The notes under the pieces are model-generated. The model saw nothing but the letters and a program-made list of their open reading frames with translations, ran no database searches and was not told the DNA's origin. From positions 124,001 through 188,000 of the forward strand of contig NZ_CWKH01000001.1 in NCBI RefSeq assembly GCF_001245615.1: a stretch of DNA of 64,000 nt, written 5' to 3'. The DNA comes from Mycolicibacterium neworleansense. GTDB lineage: Bacteria; Actinomycetota; Actinomycetes; Mycobacteriales; Mycobacteriaceae. The translations under genes were made by a program, and so were the position numbers. Shown here piece by piece: positions 15,809-24,261 of this stretch; positions within the stretch are counted from its first letter, which is position 1, and each line of letters starts with the position of its first letter.

Positions 15809-16738
15809 TCATGCGGTGACGCCCAGCCGCGCGGTGACCTCGAATACCTCGTCGTAGATCGACCCCGGAATTGCGAACGGCTCGGTCGCAGCGACTTCGG
15901 AAAGATGAGCCGCGATGTCGTCGGCGCTGGGGTTGCTGTGCGGCGACGCCATCCAGCCCTCGCCCAAACCGACGAACACGCGGGCGAAGCGACCCGCACA
16001 AGCCGAGAAGTTCTGATGACTGAGCGTGCAGTCGCGGCTGGCCAGATACACCACCAGCGGCGCAACCAGTTCCGGCCGGATCGCCTGAAAGAAGCCGTTG
16101 TCCTCAAGGACTTTCGGATCACCCAGCGTCTCGGTGACCATCCGGGAAATGCCGAACGGGAGCACGGTGTTGGCCAGGATCCCGTGCGGTGCGCCTTCGA
16201 GCGCGATCACGTTGGTCAGCCCGAGAAGCCCGGCTTTGGCGGCGGCATAGTGCGCCTCCAGGTGCTGGCCGAACATTCCTGCCGAGGAGGCGATGAAGAC
16301 GAACCGGCCGTAGCCCTGGCTCTTCATCACCCGGTAGGCGGGCTGGGCCAGATAGAAGCCGCCGTCGAGGTGGACGCTCAACATGCGGCGCCAGTCCTGC
16401 GCAGACAGCTCGTCGAACGGGATGCTGTTGAAAATGCCGGCATTGCTGACGACTGCGTCGAGCCGGCCGAACCGTTCGACGGCCGTGCCTACGATGGCCG
16501 CACCGCCCTCGGGACTGTCGACCGAATCGTAAGACGCCACCGCGGTGCCGCCGGCGGCGATGATCTCCTCCACCACCCGGTCGGCCACCACGGCATCCGC
16601 GCCCTGGCCCGCCATCGAGCCACCGAGGTCGTTGACCACGACGGCAGCGCCGCGCCGTGCCAGTTCGAGCGCGTACATCCGGCCGAGTCCGCGACCGGCA
16701 CCGGTCACCACCGCGACCTGGTCGTTGAAGTCGATCAT
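15809..16738 (-). CDS. Short-chain dehydrogenase/reductase, MFE-2 hydroxyacyl-CoA dehydrogenase-like
   Basis: This 309-residue protein has VVTGAGRGLGRMYALELARRG (cofactor motif TGxxxGxG), VNDLGG, SNAG and the catalytic HYAAAK (Y-x3-K). The VVVNDLGGSMAGQG stretch and the long C-terminal extension are characteristic of the 3-hydroxyacyl-CoA dehydrogenase half of peroxisomal multifunctional enzyme type 2 and its bacterial relatives. It would oxidise a 3-hydroxyacyl-CoA with NAD+. The ATG has AGGG about 8 nt upstream. Motif B at 16806-16824 lies between this gene and the divergent VWA gene and could control both. Confidence 0.86.
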   Translation of the reverse strand: MIDFNDQVAVVTGAGRGLGRMYALELARRGAAVVVNDLGGSMAGQGADAVVADRVVEEIIAAGGTAVASYDSVDSPEGGAAIVGTAVERFGRLDAVVSNAGIFNSIPFDELSAQDWRRMLSVHLDGGFYLAQPAYRVMKSQGYGRFVFIASSAGMFGQHLEAHYAAAKAGLLGLTNVIALEGAPHGILANTVLPFGISRMVTETLGDPKVLEDNGFFQAIRPELVAPLVVYLASRDCTLSHQNFSACAGRFARVFVGLGEGWMASPHSNPSADDIAAHLSEVAATEPFAIPGSIYDEVFEVTARLGVTA

Positions 16739-16805
16739 TTTGCTGCCCTTACTGGTTGACGTCCCGGCCCGATGGATTGACTCCGGGTGGGCCGAACCCT
16801 ACGGT

Positions 16806-16824
16806 GGAACAGATATTTGGTCAA
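16806..16824. promoter_or_regulatory. Motif B operator candidate between divergent SDR and VWA genes
   Basis: GGAACAGATATTTGGTCAA is the best-centred copy of motif B. It lies 68 bp from the SDR start (16738) and 29 bp before the VWA start (16853). Its position also argues against longer versions of the VWA reading frame that would start upstream of it. Confidence 0.55.
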
Positions 16825-16852
16825 CGTATCGACTGGACCGTGGAGGTATCGG

Positions 16853-18538
16853 GTGTCTACCGACGGGGACCGCGATCGATTCTCCGGGTTGGGCATGCTG
16901 GCGTCGGCGCTCGCCGCCCGCCCGGTCGCGGTGGCCGCAGCGGCTTCCGGTGCCGCACCGTGGACCGACGGCCAGACCGTTTTCGTCGACCCCGCCGCAC
17001 CGCCGCGCGTACAGCTCGAAACCGCGGCCGTACAGGCGTCGCTGATCGGGGCGGGCAGCCTGGACCCCGATGTCCTCAGCGCTCTGGGACGTCACCGGCG
17101 ACTGGCCCGGCGTTATCTGGCCGTCGAGGGACATCGTGCGGTGCTGGCCAACGCCGCACTTCTGCCGAATTCCCTTGGCGCATTGGGGGACCGCAATATC
17201 GGTGCACGCAGCGACTCGGCGGCGACCTCCCTGGCGATCGCGCGGGGGCGGGATGCGCTCGACGACCCGCCCGCGGCATTCGGTGTGATCCAGGCCAAGA
17301 AGGTCCTGGTGACGTGTGCGGCGGCCAGGCCCGGCGGCCAGGACTCGGTCGGACACGTGCCGCGTCGGCAGGGCGAACGGGAGCTGGAGGAACTCGACGA
17401 GGGCGATATCGACGACTCCGATGACCCCGACCTGTTCTCCAGTCCGGTCGGCGGCGGCGGGGCGATCGGAAAATGGCTGAAGAAACTGTTGTCCTCGGCG
17501 CGCAAGGCGGGCGGCAATGGTGGGGGACCGCCCGGAGCCGACTCGCCGACACACCGCACCAATTCGACGAAACGCGGAGCGCATGCGGTCTCGTCACTGG
17601 CCACGGTCTCCTCGGAGGACCTGGCCGACATCAGGACCGAAGGGGTGAAGTACCCCGAGTGGAACGCCGAACGCCGGGTGTATCGGCTCGACTGGTGCAC
17701 TGTCCGCGAGGCTGACCCGCAGATCAAGCCACACGCCACCCAGCAGATCGAGGATGCGATCAGCGTCCGGCGCCCGCTGGCTCGCCTCGGCATGGGTCTG
17801 CATCGGCGTCATCGCCAGTCCCAAGGTGACGACATCGACATCGATGCCGCACTTGAGGCCCGCGTCGAGGTCCGGGCCGGATCGATACCTGACGAGGCCG
17901 TCTATCTGGACAGCCTGCGCCGCCGGCGCGACCTGTCGGTGCTGTTGCTGCTTGATGTCTCGGGCTCGACAGCGGAGCCGGGCACGGTCGGGCGCACGGT
18001 GCACCAGCAGCAGCGCACGGCGGTGGCCCATCTCATGGCGGCGCTGCACGATCTGGGCGACCGGGTGTCGCTGTACGCCTATTACTCCCAAGGGCGGGAG
18101 GCCGTGACCATGGTCCCGGTGAAGCGGTTCGACGACCACCTGGATGCGCAGGTGTTCCGGCGGCTGAACAGCCTTGAGCCGGGCGCTTATTCGCGTCTCG
18201 GGGCAGCGATCAGGCACGGCTCGTCGGTCTTGGAGGAACGCGGGGGCACCTCCCGGCGATTGCTGGTCGTGCTGTCCGACGGGCTGGCCTACGACCACGG
18301 TTACGAGCGGGCCTACGGCGCCGCTGACGCCCGGCGTGCGCTGACCGAGGCGCGGCGCCGCGGGATCGGTTGTGTGTGCCTGACCATCGGTGCCAGTACC
18401 GACGTGGAGTCGCTGCGCCGGGTGTTCGGGAGTGCTGCGCACGCCGCCATCTCTGGTCCCGATCAGCTGGCCGGCGTAGTCGGTCCGATGTTCCGCTCGG
18501 CGATTCGGTCCGGCGAGGTCCGCCGACGTGTGTCGTGA
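16853..18538 (+). CDS. VWA-domain protein, NorD/CbbO-like partner of a MoxR ATPase
   Basis: This 561-residue protein has a variable helical N-terminal half, an acidic linker (ELEELDEGDIDDSDD), then a C-terminal von Willebrand A domain with the metal-ion-dependent adhesion site DVSGSTAE starting at D368 and a later VVLSDGLAYD. This matches NorD/CbbO proteins, which work with MoxR-type AAA+ ATPases (NorQ/CbbQ) to activate metalloenzymes. The GTG at 16853 is preceded by GGAGG with 8 nt spacing. The frame is open further upstream but would cross the operator. The partner ATPase follows at 18695 under its own motif B site. The target enzyme is unknown. Confidence 0.85.
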   Translation: MSTDGDRDRFSGLGMLASALAARPVAVAAAASGAAPWTDGQTVFVDPAAPPRVQLETAAVQASLIGAGSLDPDVLSALGRHRRLARRYLAVEGHRAVLANAALLPNSLGALGDRNIGARSDSAATSLAIARGRDALDDPPAAFGVIQAKKVLVTCAAARPGGQDSVGHVPRRQGERELEELDEGDIDDSDDPDLFSSPVGGGGAIGKWLKKLLSSARKAGGNGGGPPGADSPTHRTNSTKRGAHAVSSLATVSSEDLADIRTEGVKYPEWNAERRVYRLDWCTVREADPQIKPHATQQIEDAISVRRPLARLGMGLHRRHRQSQGDDIDIDAALEARVEVRAGSIPDEAVYLDSLRRRRDLSVLLLLDVSGSTAEPGTVGRTVHQQQRTAVAHLMAALHDLGDRVSLYAYYSQGREAVTMVPVKRFDDHLDAQVFRRLNSLEPGAYSRLGAAIRHGSSVLEERGGTSRRLLVVLSDGLAYDHGYERAYGAADARRALTEARRRGIGCVCLTIGASTDVESLRRVFGSAAHAAISGPDQLAGVVGPMFRSAIRSGEVRRRVS

Positions 18539-18621
18539 AGGCCGCCGTTTATCGTTGATCTCAAGTGCCAGAAGGATATTGGTGACATCGGTGCGTGTGC
18601 GCCGCCGTCGCAATCAGTGGT

Positions 18622-18640
18622 TGAAACAAACATCTGTTCC
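18622..18640 (-). promoter_or_regulatory. Motif B operator candidate upstream of the MoxR ATPase gene (reverse orientation)
   Basis: On the minus strand it reads GGAACAGATGTTTGTTTCA, matching the copy at 16806 closely. It sits directly before a TAGGCT -10-like element at 18645-18650, so a bound protein would lie between -35 and -10. Confidence 0.5.
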
Positions 18641-18694
18641 GGGTTAGGCTCACTTTTGTATCGCAGCGTCGCGGATACGACGAAAGGTGTGTCG

Positions 18695-19543
18695 ATGGCC
18701 AACGAGTCCGGACTTGCTCACCAGAACGGTGCCAGTCCGCAGGCCCTGAACCCGCGCCCCTACTACAAGCCGGTCGGCGCCGAGGAGACGGTGTTCAAGG
18801 CGGCCTACCGGCAGGGTCTTTCAATGGTCCTCAAGGGCCCGACCGGGTGCGGCAAGACGCGGTTCGTCGAGGCGATGGCATACGACCTCGGCCGGCCGCT
18901 GATCACCGTCGCCTGCCACGACGACCTCACCACTGCCGATCTCGTCGGCCGGTTCCTGCTGCGGGGTGACGAGACGGTCTGGGTGGACGGGCCGCTGACG
19001 CGCGCGGTCCGAGAAGGCGCGATCTGTTACCTGGACGAGGTGGTCGAGGCCCGTCAGGACACCACGGTGGTGCTGCACCCTCTTGCCGATTACCGGCGTC
19101 AGCTGCCGATCGAGCGCCTCGGCATCACGCTGGACGCGGCGCCGGGATTCGGACTGGTCATGTCCTATAACCCTGGCTATCAAAGCGTTCTCAAGGATCT
19201 GAAGGATTCGACGCGGCAGCGGATGGTGGCGATCGAGTTCGGTTTCCCCGACCCCGAGGTCGAGGAGGGCATCGTGGCCCACGAGGCGGGGGTGGGTCAG
19301 TCCACCGCCGCCGAGCTTGTGCGGTTCGGGCAGGCCATCCGGGGCTTGGAGACCGGTGGCCTGCGTGAAGTCGCATCGACCCGGGTGCTGATCGCGGCCG
19401 GGCGCCTGATCGCCGAAGGCCTGCCGTTGGCCGTGGCGGCCAGGGTGGCGATCGCGGGTCCGCTGACCGACGACGTTGCGGTGAGCCGTGGCCTGCACGA
19501 GCTGATCGACGTCTACCTGGGCGAATCGGCACCAGGTGATTGA
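18695..19543 (+). CDS. MoxR-type AAA+ ATPase (NorQ/CbbQ-like)
   Basis: This 282-residue protein has Walker A GPTGCGKT at residues 48-55, Walker B AICYLDEVVEA near residue 108, sensor/arginine-finger region STRQRM, and a C-terminal helical lid. Sequence and length fit the CbbQ/NirQ/NorQ group. These form ring ATPases that, with a VWA partner, insert or rearrange metal cofactors in target enzymes. I chose the ATG at 18695 (AAAGG 7 nt upstream). It directly follows the VWA gene but has its own promoter-like region and operator. Its presence in a lipid-catabolism regulon is unusual. Confidence 0.88.
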   Translation: MANESGLAHQNGASPQALNPRPYYKPVGAEETVFKAAYRQGLSMVLKGPTGCGKTRFVEAMAYDLGRPLITVACHDDLTTADLVGRFLLRGDETVWVDGPLTRAVREGAICYLDEVVEARQDTTVVLHPLADYRRQLPIERLGITLDAAPGFGLVMSYNPGYQSVLKDLKDSTRQRMVAIEFGFPDPEVEEGIVAHEAGVGQSTAAELVRFGQAIRGLETGGLREVASTRVLIAAGRLIAEGLPLAVAARVAIAGPLTDDVAVSRGLHELIDVYLGESAPGD

Positions 19544-19570
19544 CGCGCTGTCCCAGCCCCGGTTAGGTTC

Positions 19571-19589
19571 AGAACAAATATTAGGTCGA
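19571..19589. promoter_or_regulatory. Motif B operator candidate upstream of the long P450/AveC operon
   Basis: AGAACAAATATTAGGTCGA aligns with the motif B consensus. It begins just after a TAGGTT -10-like element at 19564-19569, so it would cover the transcription start, and lies about 40 bp before the ATG at 19630 that opens a nine-gene operon. Confidence 0.55.
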
Positions 19590-19629
19590 CCCCGGCGCTA
19601 CTTCGATGAACGCCCACCATGGAGGTCAC

Positions 19630-20745
19630 ATGTCATACGAGAGCACTGCGGAGCCCATCAAAGTCGGTTACCTGATGGACTTCACGTTGCCGCCGGGTTT
19701 TCCGGACGAGCTACGCGCTTCGTTCACCCAGACGTTTGACCTGGTATTCGAGGAGGCGGTCGAGCAGGGGCTGATGGATCGGCCGGTGCGGATGATCTAC
19801 CGCGAGGTGGAAGGTCTGCCGAAGGGTTCGGTGAAGGCCGTGATCGACGCTTACGGCGAACTCGTCGAGGAGGGTTGCCTTGTGGTGTTCGGTCCGAACA
19901 TCACCGACAACTGCGTGCCGCTGCGGGAAGCGATCGAGGAACGCTTCAAAGTGCCGGCGATCAGCGTCACGGGCACCGACGACTGGCTCGGCGAGTGGAC
20001 CTTCGCGTTCCCTCAGGGGTCGATGACGGATGAACCCATCTTTCTGACGGATCTGGTTGCGAAGCGGGGTCTGACCGAGATCGGGGTGCTGGTCGAGCAG
20101 AACCTCATCGGTGACAGCTATCTGAAGAATCTTCGAACAGCATGTGCCCGCAAGGGGATTCGGATCGTCGCGGAAGCGGCGATCGCGCAGACCGCTCAGG
20201 ACATCAACGCCGCGGTCAGCACGCTGCACGAAGCGAAGGCCGAGGCGATCGTGCACCTGGGGTTCGGCTTCGGCATCGTCTTCATCAACCCGGCGCTCGA
20301 GGCGGTCAACTGGGATCCGCCCCGCTTCACCACCACTGCATTCCAGAACGCCTGGGTCAACCCGATCATGTGGAACGCGTTTCTGGGCTGGGTCGGGGTC
20401 GATCAGTACGACGAGGGCAACGCGGTCGGACAGGCCTGGCTGAACCGGTATGCCGAGCGGTACCAGGGCAGTCGTCCCGAGTACTGCGTCACGGTGGTCA
20501 ACCACGATGTCGCCGCCACGCTGGTGCGCGCGTTCACCGATGCGCACCCGTTGAGTCCGCGCGGGGTCAAGGAGGCGCTGGAGCGGGTGAAGATGATGCC
20601 CGCGGCTTCTGGCGCGCCCGGAACCCGGGTGTCGCTGGGGAAGTGGACACGGCGCGCGTGGATGGGTTCGGGGTATCTGGTCGCCCGGACTCTCGATGAA
20701 GACGGCGTCAACTCGCATCTGGTGGATCGCTTCGGGGAGGCGTGA
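19630..20745 (+). CDS. Periplasmic-binding-protein-like (type 1, LivJ-like) protein without signal peptide
   Basis: This 371-residue protein starts MSYESTAEPIKVGYLMDFTLP, resembling the mature part of branched-chain amino acid/amide ABC binding proteins. It continues with VFGPNITDNCVPLREAIEE, TEIGVLVEQNLIGDSYLKNL and GFGIVFINPALEAV typical of two-lobed type 1 binding folds. No signal peptide or lipobox precedes the domain, and GGAGG just upstream of the ATG makes this start firm. It is therefore probably a cytosolic ligand-binding protein. No ABC permease or ATPase gene is nearby. It heads the long motif-B operon and may sense or carry a CoA-free substrate (inference). Confidence 0.75.
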   Translation: MSYESTAEPIKVGYLMDFTLPPGFPDELRASFTQTFDLVFEEAVEQGLMDRPVRMIYREVEGLPKGSVKAVIDAYGELVEEGCLVVFGPNITDNCVPLREAIEERFKVPAISVTGTDDWLGEWTFAFPQGSMTDEPIFLTDLVAKRGLTEIGVLVEQNLIGDSYLKNLRTACARKGIRIVAEAAIAQTAQDINAAVSTLHEAKAEAIVHLGFGFGIVFINPALEAVNWDPPRFTTTAFQNAWVNPIMWNAFLGWVGVDQYDEGNAVGQAWLNRYAERYQGSRPEYCVTVVNHDVAATLVRAFTDAHPLSPRGVKEALERVKMMPAASGAPGTRVSLGKWTRRAWMGSGYLVARTLDEDGVNSHLVDRFGEA

Positions 20746-20746
20746 C

Positions 20747-21883
20747 GTGACGACCCGAGAATCACTGCCGCCCGACACACGGGTCGACAGACCGATCCGG
20801 GAACGCAAGGGCCCGAACTGGGGTCGGGTGATCGCACTGTTGGCGTGGCTGGGCTTCCTGGGGTTGTTCGCCGCTGTGGGACGGACGGAGGTAGACCCGC
20901 GGGTGGCCAACCCGAACGTCGAGGGCCGTCCTCGTCCGGTCGGGTTCCTCACCGGGTTCGATCACTGGCAAGTCATCCCGCAGGTCGGTGCCGGGATCAT
21001 GGTTCTGGTCTTGACCATCGTCTTCATCCGCGGCTGGCGCAAGAACCCCGGCAGCCCGGTGCTGCTGATGGTCCTGGTGACGACGCTGATCGTGTGGCAG
21101 GACCCGATCATGAACTGGTCGCCATACGCGGTGTACAACCCGATCTTGCTGCACTGGCCGGAATCCTGGCCGCTGATCATGATGTCGCCGACCGTCGAGC
21201 CGTTCATCGTGTTCGGATACGTCACGTTCTACTTCGGCCCGTACTTCCCCGCCATCTGGATCCTGAGGAAGTGGCAGGCCAAGCGCGGTCCAGAAGCGTT
21301 CGTCACCCGGCATCCGCTCATCAGCCTGGGCGCCCTGGTATTGGTGATCGGCTTCATCTTCGATGCCATCCTGGAGGTCAGTCTGGTGCGCACCGGGCTG
21401 TACATCTACTCGCAGGCGATCCCGTTCGGCACGTTGTTCCCCGGCACCACTTTCCAGTTTCCGCTGATCTGGGAATCGCTGTCGGTGACCTTCGTGATGG
21501 TCCCGGCGGCAATTCTGGTGTACCGCGACGACACCGGAAAATCGGTGGCGGAGAAGCTTGCTGCGAAGGTGAAGCTGTTCCCGACCAAGCCGGTCCTCGG
21601 CACGTTCCTGGTGATGTTCGCGATCATCAACGTGTCGTACTTCGCCTACGGAGCCTGGTTCTGGGCCATCAAGGCCAGCGGGCTGGCCACCTCGGTCGCC
21701 TGCCCGTGGCCCTACCCCGAAGCCAAGGTCTATGACCCGCAAGGGTTCTATCGCGCAAACGGAGCCGAGGGGCCGTACTCGGTGGGAAAGTGGTCGACCT
21801 GGCAGCAGGGTCCGGCCCGCAACCTCGACGTCGAGTTGGGGTCCAAGAGCAACCGGTGCGCGACGGGTGGCCAGGATGGCTGA
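20747..21883 (+). CDS. AveC-like polytopic membrane protein (spirocyclase AveC family)
   Basis: This 378-residue integral membrane protein has at least six hydrophobic segments (for example VIALLAWLGFLGLFAAVG, VGAGIMVLVLTIVFI, ISLGALVLVIGFIFDAIL, FLVMFAIINVSYFAYGAWFW). Motifs such as WQDPIMNWSPYAVYNP, SPTVEPFIVFGYVTFYFGPYFPA and FGTLFPGTTFQFPLIWESL match proteins annotated as AveC-like in actinobacteria; AveC is implicated in spiroketal formation in avermectin synthesis. The GTG start is 1 bp after the previous stop with GGGAGG upstream. A second member of the same family is encoded at 27799. The function in mycobacteria is unknown. Confidence 0.75.
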   Translation: MTTRESLPPDTRVDRPIRERKGPNWGRVIALLAWLGFLGLFAAVGRTEVDPRVANPNVEGRPRPVGFLTGFDHWQVIPQVGAGIMVLVLTIVFIRGWRKNPGSPVLLMVLVTTLIVWQDPIMNWSPYAVYNPILLHWPESWPLIMMSPTVEPFIVFGYVTFYFGPYFPAIWILRKWQAKRGPEAFVTRHPLISLGALVLVIGFIFDAILEVSLVRTGLYIYSQAIPFGTLFPGTTFQFPLIWESLSVTFVMVPAAILVYRDDTGKSVAEKLAAKVKLFPTKPVLGTFLVMFAIINVSYFAYGAWFWAIKASGLATSVACPWPYPEAKVYDPQGFYRANGAEGPYSVGKWSTWQQGPARNLDVELGSKSNRCATGGQDG

Positions 21884-22763
21884 GCGGACTGTCGTCATCA
21901 CGGGTGCGTCCCGCGGGCTCGGCTTCGCCTCGGCCACGCGTCTCTACCACGAGGGGTGGCGCGTGGTCGCGGCGATGCGCTCGCCGGATCGGGGAATGCC
22001 GCTGCTGCGTGAGGCCGCCGGAGCCGCGCAGGACGACGACAGGCTGATCGGTATCCAACTCGACCTGACCGACGCCGCGTCGATCGCCGCGGCGGCCAAG
22101 GGCATCACCGAAGCCGTCGGCGCCCCCTACGCGGTGGTGCACAACGCAGGCATCTCGGCGGCAGGGATGGTCGAGGAGACATCGCCGGATCTGTGGGAGC
22201 GCATGTTCGCGACCAACATCTTCGGTCCGGTGGCGCTCACCAAGGCGCTCCTCCCGTCCATGCGGAAGGCCGGCCGGGGCCGCGTCGTGCTGATCTCGAG
22301 TGCCGCCGGTGTACGCGGAATGCCCGCAACCGCACCCTATTCGGCTGTGAAAGGCGCGCTGGAGCGGTGGGGCGAGTCGATGGCGGGAGAGGTCGCACCC
22401 TTCGGGATCGGCGTCACGATTCTGGTGACCGGCACATACGACACCGAGATCATCACCGACGCGGGAACGACCGACGACCGCGACCTCGACGGTCCCTACG
22501 CTCGGCATCACAGCACGATGGACAAGCGCGGGCGAGCCATGATGAAGCGGGCGGCGAGATCACCCGAGAAGTTCGCCGAGGGCCTGGCGAAAGCGCTCGA
22601 CGGATCAAAGCCATTCGCGAAGTCCGCGGTGGGGCCGGATGCGCGAATGTTGTTGATCGCCAACCGTTTGCTACCCGCGGCGGCGTTGCATCAGCTGACC
22701 CGGCTGATGATGGGGATCCCGCGGTTCGGCGCACTCCGAGGAGAGGGATCCGGCCATGGCTGA
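21876..22763 (+). CDS. Short-chain dehydrogenase/reductase
   Basis: This 295-residue classical SDR has VVITGASRGLGFASA (TGxxxGxG), VHNAGIS (NAG), a serine in VVLISSAAG and the catalytic PYSAVKGALE (Y-x3-K). It lacks the insertion of the mycofactocin-coupled SDRs in this window, so it probably uses soluble NAD(P). The ATG overlaps the AveC-like gene end by 8 bp, and its own 3' end overlaps the aldehyde dehydrogenase start by 8 bp, so translation of the three is coupled. A role in interconverting an alcohol and ketone on the pathway substrate is likely. Confidence 0.88.
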   Translation: MAERTVVITGASRGLGFASATRLYHEGWRVVAAMRSPDRGMPLLREAAGAAQDDDRLIGIQLDLTDAASIAAAAKGITEAVGAPYAVVHNAGISAAGMVEETSPDLWERMFATNIFGPVALTKALLPSMRKAGRGRVVLISSAAGVRGMPATAPYSAVKGALERWGESMAGEVAPFGIGVTILVTGTYDTEIITDAGTTDDRDLDGPYARHHSTMDKRGRAMMKRAARSPEKFAEGLAKALDGSKPFAKSAVGPDARMLLIANRLLPAAALHQLTRLMMGIPRFGALRGEGSGHG

Positions 22764-24249
22764 CCCCGTGAAGACGACATTCGAATCAAGAATGCTGATC
22801 GACGGCAAGCTCGTCGACGGCGAGGCAGGCACGTTCACCAACATCAACCCGGCGAACGAACAGGCGCTCGGAGAAGTCTCGGATGCCTCGAAAGCCGATA
22901 TGCGACGCGCCATCGAAGCGGCTCGCCGGTCATTCGACGAGACCAGCTGGTCCACCGACCACCAACTCCGCAAGCGGTGCCTTGAGCAACTGCATCGGGC
23001 GATCGAGGGTGAGCTGGAGGAGTTGCGCGAGGAACTCATCTCCGAAGTCGGTGCGCCGCGCGCCGTGACACACGGACCGCAACTCGATGCGCCGCTCGCC
23101 GACGGACTCACATATCCGGCCAAGCTCATCGAAACCTTCCCCTGGGAAACCGATCTCGGCGACACCGTGGTGTCGGTCACCGGCGTGAACACCACCCGCA
23201 AGGTGTGGCGTGAGCCGATCGGAGTGGTCGGCGCCATCGTGCCGTGGAATTTCCCGTTCGAGGTTGCGGTCAACAAGCTGGGGCAGGCACTGGCGACCGG
23301 CAACACCGTGGTGCTCAAACCTGCACCGGACACCCCGTTCAACGCCACACGGCTGGGCCGCCTCATCGCCGAAAAGACCGACATCCCCGCGGGTGTGGTG
23401 AACGTCGTGACCGCATCGGATCACCTTGTCGGCGAGGAACTGACCCTGTCACCCATGGTCGACATGATCTCCTTCACCGGCTCGACGGCCGTCGGCAAAC
23501 GGATCATGGAAAAAGGCGCCGCGACGATGAAGCGGCTGTTCCTCGAACTCGGCGGCAAGTCGGCGACGATCGTGTTGGAGGACTTGGATGACACAGCGTT
23601 CAACTCCGCATGTCTAATCGGCATCGGGCCCTTGTTGCACGCCGGGCAGGGCTGCGCCGCACCCACCCGGATGCTGTTGCCGCGTTCGCGCTACGCCGAG
23701 GGCGTGGCGATCCTGAAGGCCATCTACGAGAACATTGCGCCGGGGGACCCGCAGGACCCGGCAACCCTGTGCGGTCCGGTCATCTCGGCCAAGCAGCAGT
23801 CACGCATCCTCGGCTACATCCGCAAGGGTGTCGACGAAGGCGCCACGATGCTCGTCGGCAGTACCGAGGCACCGAAGGAGTTCGACAAGGGATTTTGGGT
23901 CAGCCCAACCCTTTTCGTCGATGTGGACAATTCGATGACCATCGCCCGGGAGGAGATCTTCGGACCCGTTCTCGCCGTCATTCCCTACGAGGACGAAGAA
24001 GACGCGATCCGGATCGCCAACGACAGCCCGTACGGGCTCGCCGGCAACGTCATGTCGGGCTCGCTGGAGCGGTCGCTGGCCGTCGCGCGCCGGCTGCGCG
24101 CCGGGTTCATCGGGCTCAACGGCACCGCGGGCTACGGCGCCGATACCCCGTTCGGCGGCTACAAGGACAGCGGCGTCGGGCGCCAGAACGGTATTGCCGG
24201 ATTCGAGCAGTACACCGAAGTGAAATCCGTCGCGTACCCCGCGCAGTAG
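22756..24249 (+). CDS. Aldehyde dehydrogenase family protein
   Basis: This 497-residue protein has full family length. PWNFPFEVAVNKLGQAL gives the cofactor-binding PWN motif, FTGSTAVGKRI the Rossmann turn, LELGGKSATIV the general-base glutamate, and HAGQGCAAPTR the catalytic cysteine. EEIFGPVLAVIPY and TPFGGYKDSGVGRQNG follow as expected. It oxidises an aldehyde to an acid with NAD(P)+. Its position between an SDR and two P450s suggests oxidation of an aldehyde made from a P450-hydroxylated terminal carbon (inference). A homologous enzyme is encoded at 32634. Confidence 0.92.
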   Translation: MADPVKTTFESRMLIDGKLVDGEAGTFTNINPANEQALGEVSDASKADMRRAIEAARRSFDETSWSTDHQLRKRCLEQLHRAIEGELEELREELISEVGAPRAVTHGPQLDAPLADGLTYPAKLIETFPWETDLGDTVVSVTGVNTTRKVWREPIGVVGAIVPWNFPFEVAVNKLGQALATGNTVVLKPAPDTPFNATRLGRLIAEKTDIPAGVVNVVTASDHLVGEELTLSPMVDMISFTGSTAVGKRIMEKGAATMKRLFLELGGKSATIVLEDLDDTAFNSACLIGIGPLLHAGQGCAAPTRMLLPRSRYAEGVAILKAIYENIAPGDPQDPATLCGPVISAKQQSRILGYIRKGVDEGATMLVGSTEAPKEFDKGFWVSPTLFVDVDNSMTIAREEIFGPVLAVIPYEDEEDAIRIANDSPYGLAGNVMSGSLERSLAVARRLRAGFIGLNGTAGYGADTPFGGYKDSGVGRQNGIAGFEQYTEVKSVAYPAQ

Positions 24250-24261
24250 AGGAGAACGTCT

